A DNA stretch of 64,000 nucleotides from Beroe forskalii (taxonomy: Eukaryota; Ctenophora; Nuda; Beroida; Beroidae). A program made the position numbers and the translations under genes. The notes under the pieces are model-generated. The model was not told where the DNA came from, searched no databases, and saw nothing but the letters and a program-made list of their open reading frames with translations. The stretch covers positions 62,001 through 126,000 of the forward strand of contig WFMF01000096.1 in the NCBI GenBank assembly GCA_011033025.1, read 5' to 3'. Shown piece after piece: positions 12,055-24,614 of this stretch (position 1 is the stretch's first letter; every line of letters begins with the position of its first letter).

Positions 12055-12212
12055 GCAGGTGTCGCCACCTCGAGAAATGAGAATTCTTCTGAAATTTCCG
12101 ATCGCGCGGCGCCATGTACGTAGGTGAATATACTGTTAAATCAGTATCACACGCGTACAAATTGTGGTTTTGTGGAAAGTTCAGACACCAATCTCAGAGG
12201 TGGCGACACCTC
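12055..12212. repeat. Inverted repeat AGGTGTCGCCACCTC / GAGGTGGCGACACCT
   Basis: A 15-base perfect inverted repeat has its arms about 140 bases apart, near 12057 and 12197. Each arm is itself partly palindromic. It lies just upstream of the MITE and could be the remains of another small element. Confidence 0.5.
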
Positions 12213-12222
12213 AGGTATTCTA

Positions 12223-12431
12223 CAGTAGGGTGCCATATGTTTTCGTCGTTTTGGTTTTTCAACCTTTTTTAGTGCTATAAATTTCCGTTTTAAGTGATTA
12301 CTGTCCAAAACTGTTCAATGATTCCACCTTGAGTGTTCATGGTATCACTAGACTAATCATTGCCCTGATTCAACGATTGCAATTCAACAGTGTTAATACA
12401 GGCGAATTTTCGAAAACATGACACCCTACTG
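12223..12431. mobile_element. 209-bp MITE of Tc1/mariner type (TA target duplication)
   Basis: The terminal inverted repeats are CAGTAGGGTGCCATATGTTT on the left and the complement of AAACATGACACCCTACTG on the right, matching over about 24 bases with one substitution and a two-base gap. The element is bounded by TA on both sides (12221-12222 and 12432-12433). There is no coding capacity. TA duplication with ends beginning CAGT is typical of Tc1/mariner/pogo-derived MITEs, but the superfamily assignment is inference. Confidence 0.75.
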
Positions 12432-14139
12432 TAAGATAGCAAAACATACAAAAGTTCTGGCTGAGGGAAGTGGGCATGGTACACTAGAGAGATAATGAAA
12501 AATTGTCTGTTCCAACCAAATCATAGGACCAAGAATATCATCAACTTCCGTGATTTTCTGCAAAAATTTCATCAAGTCGATAGCGCGCGTAAAAGTTATG
12601 TACGTGCGCGCAGATAAATTCACAGTTTTAGTTTCGCGTGCTACGACTAGCAACGAAATTTTTGTGCCAATTTTGGCGATGAAGACTTGACGAGGATGTC
12701 TGATATGATTCTCAAGCCAAAATTTGATCACAATGCCTAAAATCAATTAAAAACGCTTGATTTAATCATGCCTGATTATCTTCCTTACTCCTGTGTGTAA
12801 TGTTCAATATTCCATGTGTCTTACATTTACGACTATCTTCGGTCGAAGTCTACTGCCCTCGGTATTTACACGTGGGCATCGGATGGCCATTTCACAATAT
12901 TCCAAATACGTAGTTCACAGGTGAGTTCTCAGAAAGTAGTAGCTAATTAATTCAGATGGGAATTACAAATCAAGCGCCGAACCTGCGAATTCAATTTGGT
13001 CGAATTATTGCATCAGTTCGCTTTTGTGTCTTTCAGACACTGAAACGTCATTTATTGTTTCTCTTGTGAATTCAGCCTTTGTTGACAATCAATCACGTGG
13101 CATAGAATGAAATTTAAAGATGTTGCAGCTGTTTTTTTCTATTGGAACAGAGTTTTCTACTGATCAGATTACTGGTAAAGGTGGTGTAACGTTATTTAGT
13201 TATTTGCTCAGTTGATCTAATCAATGTAGTGTAGTGAAAGGAATGCTACATCTATTGGTTTTACAGACAAGGTTACATGGCAAAGTTTCTCTGTAAAATA
13301 TAAAAACATTTTCTATGAATTCCAGCTCAGCCATGAATGTAAGAAAAGAAATATTCGGAATTTATGTCTGAGTAGTACCACGAAATAAAACCTCAATTTA
13401 CTCTCTTACCGTAAACTATATTCCATATGCAGTTGTTATTATTATTATTATCGCCCCGAAGAGTTTTGGAGTTTTTCCATGTTTTGGAGTCACACAAAAG
13501 GCAATATAATTAACTCGAATATTGAGCACAATACTTTTATGAGAAAAGTTAAGAGCTGCACTTTACGTTGGTTGGTACCTACACGCTTACAATACAATAT
13601 TCTAAATACTTCGCTGTATAACCATTAACCAGTCTCTCATCGACTATTCAACTTGTCTACTTTGTACCTGTAAAACTCTTTTTAAAACTCCGCCTAATGT
13701 GCTATAATGGACACTAAAAGGAGATTCAATGTACAATTAATGAGAGTGAATTAACTCCTTTAATCATGATACTGAGCGACTCATGACTCATGAGTTCTCA
13801 ACTACTTGGCCCATCAAAGTATTAGATATCGATAATGCATTGCAATGAAACTCACAATTCTCACCACACGTCACTGGTAAGAACTTCTTTCATCTTTCTT
13901 TCTATCTGAGAACTCTTTAAATTATCTGTAGAACAATACCACTGGATTGAAATATATTTCTCAGAAACAGAGCATTGTCTTTATTTAACGTTACTATACA
14001 GCATTGAACGCGATACAATGACTGTGATTAACATTACCTAGACAGTACGTTTTGTACACAAGGAAACATTAAATCAAAGTAAATACCTGAGCACAATAAT
14101 TCCTATTGTCTGGGAATACACAGTAAAATATAGACTATG

Positions 14140-14308
14140 TAAAATGTATAGTGTAAGCAGTACACTACACAGTATCCACTGTTGTACAGTGTACACTGTA
14201 GTTTTCACTGCTAAGCACAGTGTACAGGGTACAGTGTACAGCATTGTACACAGTACAATCTATAGAGTAATGTACACAGTACATTGTACAGAGCACAGTG
14301 TACAATCA
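14140..14308. repeat. Clustered GTACAGTGTAC-type palindromes
   Basis: About 165 bases are packed with overlapping direct and inverted copies of TGTACAGTGTACA and close variants (TACACTGTA, GTACAGTGTACAGC, TGTACACAGTACA). The segment can fold into several alternative hairpins. The short open frame across it is a by-product of the repeat. Confidence 0.7.
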
Positions 14309-17300
14309 CCACGACAGCGCGTGATTCTGAGTTACTCGATACGCTGACAGTCATCTGAATATAATACTCACTTAATACCTACATTTAAACTGGCTGTAAG
14401 ACACAAATATGCCTTCATTAACAATGTGACTCTTACTCTAAAGCAATAAAGCATATGCGCGTATAGATTGCTAGATTGATGAAGTGGTTCATAATGAGTA
14501 AAGACGCACAAATTCATTGCTCGTGCGTCGACTTTTGATGTAAATTCTATCGAAAATGCAGCAAAATTGCGCGTCTTCATCAAGCACTCAGTCAATCAAG
14601 CGATCCATACATATGTGTAATGCTTAGAGAATAAATATTGAATATATGTAACGGTTTAATAACACCAGGGTATCATATGATGAACTCTAAGTCTCCTGGG
14701 CTGGTGAATTCCAGCACAGATAACGAGTATTGAGTTTCAAATAATATTCTTGCTTAGAAGAGTATCACCACAAAGTGTATGAAGAATTTAGATACTCTAG
14801 TTGCTCAACTCAAAAAGGGAAGTCAATCGCTTTGCTGTATCAAGGAAATAACATCCTTTACTTCCATAAATACTTGGATATCTTCAACTTACATCTTGTC
14901 TAAGATTTCTGTAGACAGATAGTAAGTTCTGTATAAAAGTATAAATTTCTGCCTAAAGTTCTGTATAAATTTCGTAAGGATAGTAGTTATGCCTCACTAT
15001 TATAATTGGCGGATTCGCAGACCTCAACAGTTAACCGCATACTGTAAGAGCAAGTCAATAAATTTTTCTTTTGTATTAGGATTCCAAAAGAAAAATTTTT
15101 GGCAATTTTTCAAATGTAAACTTTAATACGTACACGCCAATGATTTTAATCGTGTCGATACACGCCGCAATATTTTGTACCACTATATATGAAAACCAAA
15201 TCGAATCAGTGTCTGTGAATCAGCCTTTCACAATCTTCAAGTGCCCACTTCTGAAATACCACAGATGGTGTTACAAAGGATTGAAAGTTACTTCACATAC
15301 TGAATGTACATAAATGTACTTTATGTCGATTGTTATAGATCATACACGTCGTACACACTCCACAATGTACATTCCTGAGTAGTGTAATAACAGATTGGTT
15401 GCGGAGTAAGATCATGTTGTCACGGTTTCCTTATATGACATGTCATAACATACGAGTTTTCATGGTGACCACATTTTCATGTCATATAACTGTGTTGTCA
15501 TGAAAATCTGATCATCTCACAATTTTACGATTGGAGTAGCTGAGGTGTAAGAACTAGCATGTTGCAGTAGGCCAAGCCATGTCAATAAGCATCAAAGAAT
15601 AGCTCCTTAGGTAATTTTGGTTGAATGAAGCGTCATTAGCCTTGCTTTGCAATGTAGGCACCTAATTTACCTACAGCTCATTACTAACAGTAGAGTTGTG
15701 TTACAAAAGAGACTCTAGAATCCTATTGTAAGTACCTTTAGATCTGTCATATATTCGCATATTTTATGATAATGAGGAGCTTTAAACTGGTGATGTAGCA
15801 GGTGTAACACGCTTTATATCCTTTAATATAACGGCCAGAAAATATTTTCAATCAAGTTCGTGATTAATTCTTAAATAACTCCATTTAAAATAACCGGTGC
15901 GATAAAAATTAGGAATGTTTGTAGAAAATCAGGGGCCCTAATCAGTACCGAGCTCAGAATGACTTGGTTGAGTTCAGAATAGATTAAATAAAAGAATGAT
16001 GTAACAGTGAGAGACATTTATCCATTCAAACCGTTCATTATATTAAGCTGATTGTTTAACTCAATCCTAAACCCGTGTAGGACGCAGTTGGCAGTGTAAG
16101 GCAGTATGTGGTTTTCTGCCAACTTTGTACTGCGTTTTGTAGTACTGAATGCTGGACAGACGCAGTACTATACATCTTTACAGTCGTAAAACGTGGTCAT
16201 TTAAAAACCTGAGTGTATATTCTATTCTTTTCCTGGAATTAAATTACTTGAGTAAAATTTTCAAGGAAGTTAGATATGTAGAATGTGTGCAATGAGCATG
16301 GATGTTTATTGTAGATGTGTATACATTGCACAGCGTAAAATACCTGTGTATCATTCTGCAAAAGGAGCACTATTTATGAGAAAGAAGAATTTGCTAGGAG
16401 ATTTGAGAATTCAGTATGAAGGATCAGTGAAAATCAAATAAAAGAAAGTATAAGAAAGAAGAATTTGAGAATTGCAGAGATTGACATGAAGGATCTGTGA
16501 AAATCTCACCAGGTGCAACTGCTTACTGCAAGTTTCTGATCTAGACCGGTCATATTGGTGTATAGTGAAACAAACTTCAAATCATAGGCCCTTACTTATT
16601 GTGCCCTAAGCCCTTCTTTCCTTCAGTAGCAGAAATTAGTCTTTTGTCCAGGGCTCACAACTTGACAAAAGGAACGATCAGTGAAATTTCAAATTAACTC
16701 GTAGATCCTTTCCATAGACAGTGGTGCTCCACTTCACCGCTTTAATCTCTAAAAGTAGTTTACACAATACACATACATACATACCTACATACATACACGC
16801 AGGGTGTTTTCCTATCAGTTTTTACTCATGAGCAGTGGGAGACAGCTGGGGCAATACCACTCCTGACCACATTAACAGTTGGCTGAAAACATGTGTAGTA
16901 TTATAGAGTACTAAGGCCAGTGATCTAATATAACTTGAAGAGGTATTAACTGATTAAGTCATCGACTCATGGGATCACCATAGGATCAGGGGATTTCGTC
17001 GTAACTGTACATCAAGTTAGTCATTCTCTGCCTGGGTCAAATGATGATCAACAAGAAATTTTACCAAAGAAGGAATATTTCTAACATAGATGTTTAGCCA
17101 GAAACCCCTTCTTCTGCAGTCCCTTGTGTCTCAAATCTCTCGAGCATCACTACTGATCCATGTCTCCCATAGTCCATACTCTCTGCACTGCGTGGACCCT
17201 GAGTCAAAGAGCCCTCTCTTATCCTCCAATAAGGTTATTTCAATCCTAATTTTACACTGTTGCATTTAATGTTGCCCTTTAAATTTTCAAGCGCTTTTTC

Positions 17301-20300
17301 CTTTGATTTTGCCTTTCTCAATTTTCCTTGCGCGAATTATCAGCCAGCTGAGCTTTTCTACCCTTTGAAATTTGCGTCAATAGGATCAGAGAACTTTGCC
17401 GTAAATGTACCTACTCAGTCACTCAGCCATTCTGCCTACGTTATCTGAGCAAGTGATGACAATGTTCAATAAGACAACAAACATGAAATTTTATGAAATG
17501 GATGGTGAGCACATGGATCGATTTAATTACCGATTGACGGAGCGATAAAATGCAATCTACTGTAGACTGTTAGTCTTCATCGATTCTGATTCAATAGATC
17601 CATCATGTGCACACATGCGTTTTCCAAACCATTTACTCTACAGTCAAAGTATACATATATTACCGTGTGTATTCTTGTCCCTTGTGTGCGCTGTGCACAT
17701 GAAATCTTTTTATAAATCGGAAGCATCTAAAGTTAAAATGTACAAACACCGGTAGTACAGGAATATGATATGTCTTATCTCTGTTTGTGTACTGTGGTTG
17801 CGGGACTGTGTATGTAGGAAGTTGTGGAAAGGTTTTATTGCCGGTATTTTGTGTTTGTAGGAAAAGGCACGTACACAAATACACGCGACACGTACAAGGA
17901 GTACACGGGGGGCGTTTAGTTGAATAATCTAAATGAAATTGGACATTTTCTTTCTAATGACACGAAGGAAAAACAATAAACATTTGGTTCAAAAACGTAT
18001 CTTGATAAAACAGGGAGTACGTGAAATCTGGAGTATTTGGAATTCGTGGAAGTTGCACTGCCAGGATTGATTAACAACTGAACGGATAAAGACAAGATAT
18101 TTCGGAGATATTAGATAAGACAGGTTAAGCCTATTGTCTTATCATCATCCATTACAAATTCTAAATCTGAAGACTGAAATCATCCATTATTGCCGTACAA
18201 AGCATATGACTTAATCCCCTAATTTAGCATTTCAGCACCAAATAACTGGGTTTAATTCTGGTGTTAACTGTTTCCTATTAAACGTAAGCCTTATTCTGGG
18301 AAAATTTTGTATTAGAGCAATTAATGCAGCATTACATGAACAGATTAGTTTACACTCTTCGTTTACACTCTTCGTTCACACTTACAGACTGTTAATAAGT
18401 CTAAACTGCTTTATTTACCAGCGACTATTGAGTGGTTCCGTTTCGCTGAATAATATATTTCATAATTAACTGTACAATATACCAATTGATATATTCAAAC
18501 ACAAGAAAGGTACATGGCGGTGCGGGAGTTTCGGGCCCAGTCGGCTATTTCGAAAGTTCTGGAGTCATTAATGTGACTACAGTATATTGTGCAGTATATA
18601 ATACGGTAAGTCAAGCTACAGTTTCCGACTATAACCAACAAATTCTACTCTGGAAAAAAATCTTCCTAAATTATTTCTTATCAAGCAATGTTGGTGGGTG
18701 TTGGTGCATGACGCTTGAAATGAAGCAGATGCTTTGATACAACCTCCTCAGCACATACCTTAATTCGTCCTCAGCATTGATACATAAAGCAATATGTACC
18801 ATGACGTATTTCCATACTCATTACTCATTACCTTCTTACTTCGGACATAACAGTCAAGCATGTTTCCCAGGAAACCATGACATGCATTAAGTGATTCGGC
18901 CACGTTATCAGTATATGTTGGTTGTCATGGTATTATCTTGTGTTTGTGGACACAAGCACGACTTAGCTTCGGATGAGATAGATGTAACTATTGCCTATAA
19001 TGAATCCAGGATTACATTCACTGAATTGTGATCGAGTACCTCTAACCTCTGTACAGTTATCCGAGTATCTACTTGCCCTTTCCTAACCCTGAGATATGCA
19101 CGGTCCAAACTACAGCACTTCTGTACTGTAGTTTGTAGATTATAATACTTCCTGAATCCAAGTAAAGAACACACAAATATGAGCAACGTTTATATTGCAA
19201 TGAAGTACATTCAACATTCGCCCACTTTGAAATTGAATTTTTTAATTTATTAATCATCATAATCAATCATCAAAACTCCAAATTATTAAATCTAGAAAAC
19301 CAATTTTATTAATTTATACGATAATATCAATACAATACAAAGATAACATTTAGTAATAAACAAAAATCAGTTGAATAACAATCACTCCCAACTTATTGAC
19401 CGAGGTGTCCCGACCTAGTTTACGCCGTGTTATGCACAGGTGTCACGCGGCTTTTCTGTGTTGACTGGCGCTTCCAGTTCCTTCTTACAATCAAATATCT
19501 TATATCAATCCGCAGTTAGTGCCGTGAAGCATGTCAGGAAAAGCATTATATGCCATGTTACACATTGATGTTAAACGTTCGTAAACCAGATCTGGACACC
19601 GCGGCAAAGCTTTAATATTTGACTTCCTATAACTTAAACTAATCTATGTTTGTATTAAAATATTAAAATAATCATAAAGTCATAATATCATGAGGATGTA
19701 AAATTTTCCTGGCTTTCCGAAATTTAAAGTAATATGAATTTACAGAAACGTGTAATCGATCAAAAATGTATCCTGTATTGTGCTGCAGGAAATAACCGAT
19801 TATAAGAATTATTCGAAATCTTGATTTCAGTAGCAGTGAGGAAAATAAGATATAACACAGCTTTTCTAATTCTCCGGAGGGCGTAGTCAAAAAGTAAGAT
19901 TTTCAGTAATATTTGAATCCATAGTGAAAGACGCTGCAACAAGCAATAAATTCAAAGATAAAACATTTAAAACGATAAAACATAAAACATTTAGGTTGCA
20001 ATTAACCCTGGCATATTGAAGTGTGAAGCAGCGATACCACTGATTAACGGGATGATAAAACAGAAAACAGCGACCACAGTAAAACCCCTTCAAAGTCCAA
20101 AATATGTTTATCAACTCCGTAAGCAATCCAATGCAACAAAAACATAAGATCAAATTTTAATCCCATAAATTGTATTATATTTGTATTTTGTGGATCTTCA
20201 ACAGCGTATTGTTATTGTAACTGTGTTTTTAGTATAGAAACTCGCGATTGTATCTGAAAATTGAGCGATCTTTAATTGCAGAATGTCACAGTTAGAGTTC

Positions 20301-20351
20301 TAGCATAGAATTATTTACATCAGGACCATCAGGCTTATCGAGCAATTATCA

Positions 20352-22798
20352 TCAAAATACCATTGAACCGCCATATAAGTTATTGCTTGTAATCGATTCT
20401 GGTTCGCTTTCCAACAGTTCGTCAGTGAAGCACCAAACCTCTAAAGTTAAAATGTTAAAAGAAGAACTGCCACTCAAAACCTCGTTATAAAAGGTCAACG
20501 ATCGATTGCTGGTTCCTTTCTGCAGCATTTCATCCAGATACAATGCAAAGTTCCCGTCTCCAGCACCCACAGTAAAGTATTCCGATGTTCCCATCATGAA
20601 GTAATGGTTCTCCCCTTGCCAGAAGAAGCACTTGGTATCGTCAGGAGCAAGTCTGAAAAGGAAAGTCTCTCCACTTCCGTAGTACTTCGGAGACTCGATA
20701 ATCCCATCTGAGAGATAAGCTCCAAACACATAACCCTTCGTGTCCTTCACTAAAAGTAAACATGGCACGTCTTGGTAGGGCAGACAGTGAATATACAGTG
20801 ATCTCAGTGACATTCCATGGATCTTCATGCTGTATGCTAAGAGAACATCAATACCGACCACATGACAAGGCAGGTAGGGTTGTAACTCTCCCATCATCTC
20901 CATGGAGAGAAGCACTGTCTTACCCACAGGGTAGTTGAGGTTCCCAGAGAAAGGTTCACTCATCAGGTCCGTAGCAATCTCGCGGGGTAGGAACTTGGGC
21001 TGGACATCCGGTAACACAGCATCTTCCAACTCGTTGAAATGTTCCAAGTCACATCTTAGGACACAGTGGGACATGTCATCAACGGTTAGCAACTGTGGAC
21101 ATAGATCTGCAAAGTTGAATATCACTTCCATTGCTTCGTTTTCAGGAATACAGATCCAGAAGTGAGCCTCCTTGAACCCTCCTTCTGTCTCTTGTTGGAA
21201 GGATGGTTTACCATGAGTTCTAGTCGTTATGATAGCGTGAATTGAAAGAAACATGGAGTCTTCGTGATTATAGTATGTATTTTCCAACATATTTTGCATC
21301 TGATTGGTATTTTCGTCTATTTTTGGAAGAATGCTTTAGTGGCAAGAGAAGTATCTGATTCATTCCTCCTCAAGTCTGAGACAATTGAATCATCGCCAAT
21401 GGGACAAGTATCCAAACTAGAATAACTAGGGAGGTATATTCTGTTATTTTCTTCTCCAATAGAGAATGGGTTCGTCCTAACTTTCGAGGTGTATTTTGAT
21501 CCAAAACCTCGAAATTCATGTTCACATGATTTAAGGGGTGACAAACCTAAAGGGATTTTGTCATAAGCATCAATATCGATATGGGCTTCTGGTGAACTTG
21601 AATGAAGGGTTCTGAAGCTATCTTCAAACTGAGTTTGGGGATGCACTAAGCTCTCATCATCACTGCTCTGAATAGAGCATTGATCTTCCTCAACTGGCTC
21701 TACTGCAACTGGGCCAGTGTTTCCAAAAACCAACTGTTGCTTGATTTCTGAACACTTTTTACAGGCAAAGTCATTCCCAGTTGTGTTCTGTATATTTGCC
21801 AACATTTCTTCAAATGATTCAAACATAAAGACCTCAGAAATGGAGTCAAGAGGAATACTTACATTATACTCATTCTGACCCTTCTGAATTACAAGTTTTT
21901 CTGATACATGTGCTCGAAACATGAAAGCATTAGATGTTATGAGAGTTGTCCCAGATACAGATCCATCAAATCGAGTAATTCGTTTCATTGGGTATTTGTA
22001 ATGTGTTTTGGATTTTGCATGTTGACTATTGTTCTCAGGAGACTCATTGCTATGTGAGTTCTGTGACTGGGGCACAAGCAATGATTGACCAGGAAAAATG
22101 AAATCTGAACTTAGTCCATTGATCTGCTTTAGCATGTTAGGGGACATATTGAACTTAAGTGCAACTGAGTTAAGAGACTCATTATCACTGATGATATATC
22201 TCAAGTTCTTTGGCCTGTGCATCTTCAAGTCCTTTCCTTCCAGGTGGTTTATATCTCTATTGAGTTTGCAATCACGTAATAGAGGAAGATTCTTAACTTC
22301 AAGGTATTCATTCAACTTTGAACCAGATCTTCTGTCTCGTGATATGATGCTGGAAAGCTTCTTGTTTAGGCTGAGAGGATGGTGAATAGTGGGGGATTCC
22401 TTTCCTTGGTCATAGCTGTTTGGTGAGTTGTGAGTCAGGGAACTATGAACATAGCCAAACACAGGTGATCCAAAGTCACAACTTCCAATGTCTCTCTGAA
22501 AATTTCATTTGTAAATGGTGGTTTTCATATCAAATTCAATGGAGCAGTATTGTATGTCAATTTATTTTTCATAACCATTTTCGTACAAAAGATAATAAAA
22601 TAATTTCAGGCTATATTTTTCATCCATATAAATAGTCAAGCAGGAATCACTATTGGCATCTATGCACATGAAATTTTACTTTCTTGAAACACAAGAACTT
22701 AAGCTTACCTCAAGTTGTGGTAGTTCTGATAATTCTGATGTCTTTAGAAGCAACTTCTTAGATGGAGGAGTGCTAGCTGAACTGGTTGAATGAGACAT
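20352..22798 (-). CDS. OXR1: OXR1/NCOA7-like protein with LysM and TLDc domains (two exons, one frame break)
   Basis: OXR1/NCOA7 proteins protect against oxidative stress; their TLDc domain binds and disassembles V-ATPase. Exon 1 is 22709-22798 (MSHSTSSASTPPSKKLLLKT, phase 0, GTAAGC donor). Exon 2 is 22495-20352 (CAG acceptor). Domains in order: disordered N-terminus; LysM at about 128-170 (YIISDNESLNSVALKF, FIFPGQSLLVP); a GRAM/PH-like strand region (FDGSVSGTTLITSNAFMF); an acidic linker; then TLDc over about the last 170 residues (ALYLDEMLQKGTSN and LEVWCFTDELLESE close it). The frame breaks once at CCAAAAATAG near 21326: adding a single A restores FFQKIDENTNQMQNM across the junction. An assembly deletion in the A5 run is most likely; a decayed allele is possible. 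The full protein would be about 740 residues. OXR1 and NCOA7 are not distinguishable here. Confidence 0.88.
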
Positions 22799-23049
22799 GT
22801 TGGGACATTTTTCATTTGTATCTGAGGGTTAAGTTCTGATTATAATATCGCATACTCCAAATATTTGAATTAAAAAGAAATCTTTCTTCAAGACATCAAT
22901 CTGCAAGAAATACTCCAAATATATTTGCATTTATATGGCACATAAGCTAAGGTAACATATGCCTTGAAAAGTCAAAAATGATTCATCCCTGTTTGGTTGA
23001 CTTACTTATGTATGTCAAATGTGGTTGTATTCATATTACAAGAAAGAAT
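22799..23049. promoter_or_regulatory. Short 5' flank of OXR1-like gene next to foldback element 1
   Basis: Only about 250 bases separate the start codon of the OXR1-like gene (minus strand) from the edge of the 4.3-kb foldback insertion. Any upstream promoter elements are therefore either here or displaced beyond, or now supplied by, the element. No core promoter motif is obvious. Confidence 0.4.
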
Positions 23050-23582
23050 GGTAAAATGGTAGTACAGGAACATGGATGAATTTAGCCCCCAATAGCCCCC
23101 ATGGGGGCTACGTGAGAAGCTAATGGGCTAAGAGCTAGTGAGGGGCTAATTTTAAGCATTTAGCCCCGTGGGCGCTAAAAATAGCGTGGGGGCTATGGTG
23201 GGGCTATAGCGCCCACGGTGAGGCTATTTAGCCCCCATTAGCCCCATTAGCCCCTCACTAGCCCCTCACGTAGCCCCCATGGGGCTAAAATGAAAGGTTA
23301 GCCCTTATTAGCCCCATTAGCCCCCACAGAAAATTAGCCCCCATTAGCCCCCACAGTTTTAAGTTTGTGAATTTCCATGGGGGCTATTGCGCCCATATGA
23401 GGGGCTATTGCTCCCATATGAGGGGCTATTGCGCCCATATGAGGGGCTAATTTGGCTGGTTTCTGGCAAAATCAGCTAGCCCCCACCAGTAGTAAATTTT
23501 GTGCTAAAAATGCAAATTTTCAAATCGTATTAAAAATTGCAAGACCACTAGCCCCCACCGTTACAAAATACCTAACTAGGTC

Positions 23583-24335
23583 CCTGCCCCTTACTAGCCC
23601 CTAATTAGCCCCTCACTAGCCCCTTATTAGCCCCTTATTAGCCCCTCACTAGCCCCTCACTAGCCCCTCACTAGCCCCTTATTAGCCCCTCACTAGCCCC
23701 TTATTAGCCCCTCATTGGCCCTCACTAGCCCCTCACTAGCCCTTACTAGCCCCTCACTGGCCCCTTATTGGCCCCCCTCACTAGCCCCCTTATTAGCCCC
23801 TTATTGGCCCCTCACTAGCCCCCTTATTGGCCCTCACTAGCCCCTCACTAGCCCCTTATTGGCCCCTCACTAGCCCCTCACTAGCCCCTTATTGGCCCCC
23901 TCACTAGCCCCTTATTGGCCCTTATTGGCCCCTTATTAGCCCCTCACTGGCCCTCACTAGCCCCTTATTGGTCCTTATTGGCCCCTCATTGGCCCCTCAC
24001 TGGCCCCTCACTAGCCCCTTATTGGCCCCTCACTAGCCCCTTATTGGCCCCTCACTAGCCCTTATTGGCCCCTCACTAGCCTTATTAGCCCTCACTGCCC
24101 CTCACTAGCCCCTTATTGGCCTTATTGGCCCTTATTGGCCCCTCACTAGCCCCTTATTGGCCCTCACTGGCCCTTTATTGGCCCCTCACTGGCCCCTTAT
24201 TGGCCCTCACTAGCCCTTATTGGCCCTCACTGGCCTTATTGGCCCTTATTGGCCTCACTAGCCCCCTTATTGGCCCTCACTGGCCCTCACTGGCCCCTCA
24301 TTAGCCCCTTATTAGCCCCTTATTAGCCCCTCACC
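23583..24335 (+). repeat. Left minisatellite arm of foldback copy 1
   Basis: An 11-base unit, CCCCTCACTAG alternating with CCCCTTATTAG or CCCCTTATTGG, is repeated about 70 times. This arm carries many TTATTGG and shortened units, unlike the right arm. The open frames rich in L-A-L-I-G-P here are products of the repeat, not genes. Confidence 0.9.
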
Positions 24336-24614
24336 TGCCCCTCATGTATTCAGATGCATTCATAGTGCAGTTACTACGTCACGTGATATGTCACGTGACA
24401 TTTCACGTGGTAGACCACAAGAAATATCACGTGAACTCTAGTTCTCTCCAGTGCAGATTATATCCAGTGCTGATTATATCCAGTGCCGATTTTATCCGAT
24501 GCTCTGTTGAATCGTTAATAAATACTTATAAGTAAAATTCGTGCGCGGCTCTTCCACTTTGATCCTTGAAGCAGAAAAATACCATCACTGATACTAATCC
24601 TTTATATTGTCAGA

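Larger units (their letters stand above)
11607..20351. other. Long intergenic region without a convincing gene
   Basis: About 8.7 kb lies between the Tctex gene and the convergent OXR1-like gene. I find no chain of exons with matching phases or a recognisable protein; the open frames here are short and AT-biased. It holds the MITE at 12.2 kb, the TGTACA cluster at 14.1-14.3 kb, a short CATA microsatellite near 16.77-16.80 kb, a GCATGCCA-rich patch near 11.71-11.75 kb and small inverted repeats (for example TTATATGACATG near 15.43 kb and its complement near 15.48 kb). Regulatory DNA or non-coding transcripts cannot be excluded. Confidence 0.55.

Noticed and set aside
21317..21330. Programmed frameshift in the OXR1-like gene at CAA AAA TAG
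   Set aside because: The needed shift is -1 and CCAAAAA is not a good slippery heptamer; the CPEB break needs +1. Homopolymer indels explain both more simply.
24116..24304. Open frame of L-A-L-I-G-P repeats
   Set aside because: Translation of the 11-base minisatellite arm; length depends on repeat phase and there is no start context, splice partner or conserved domain.
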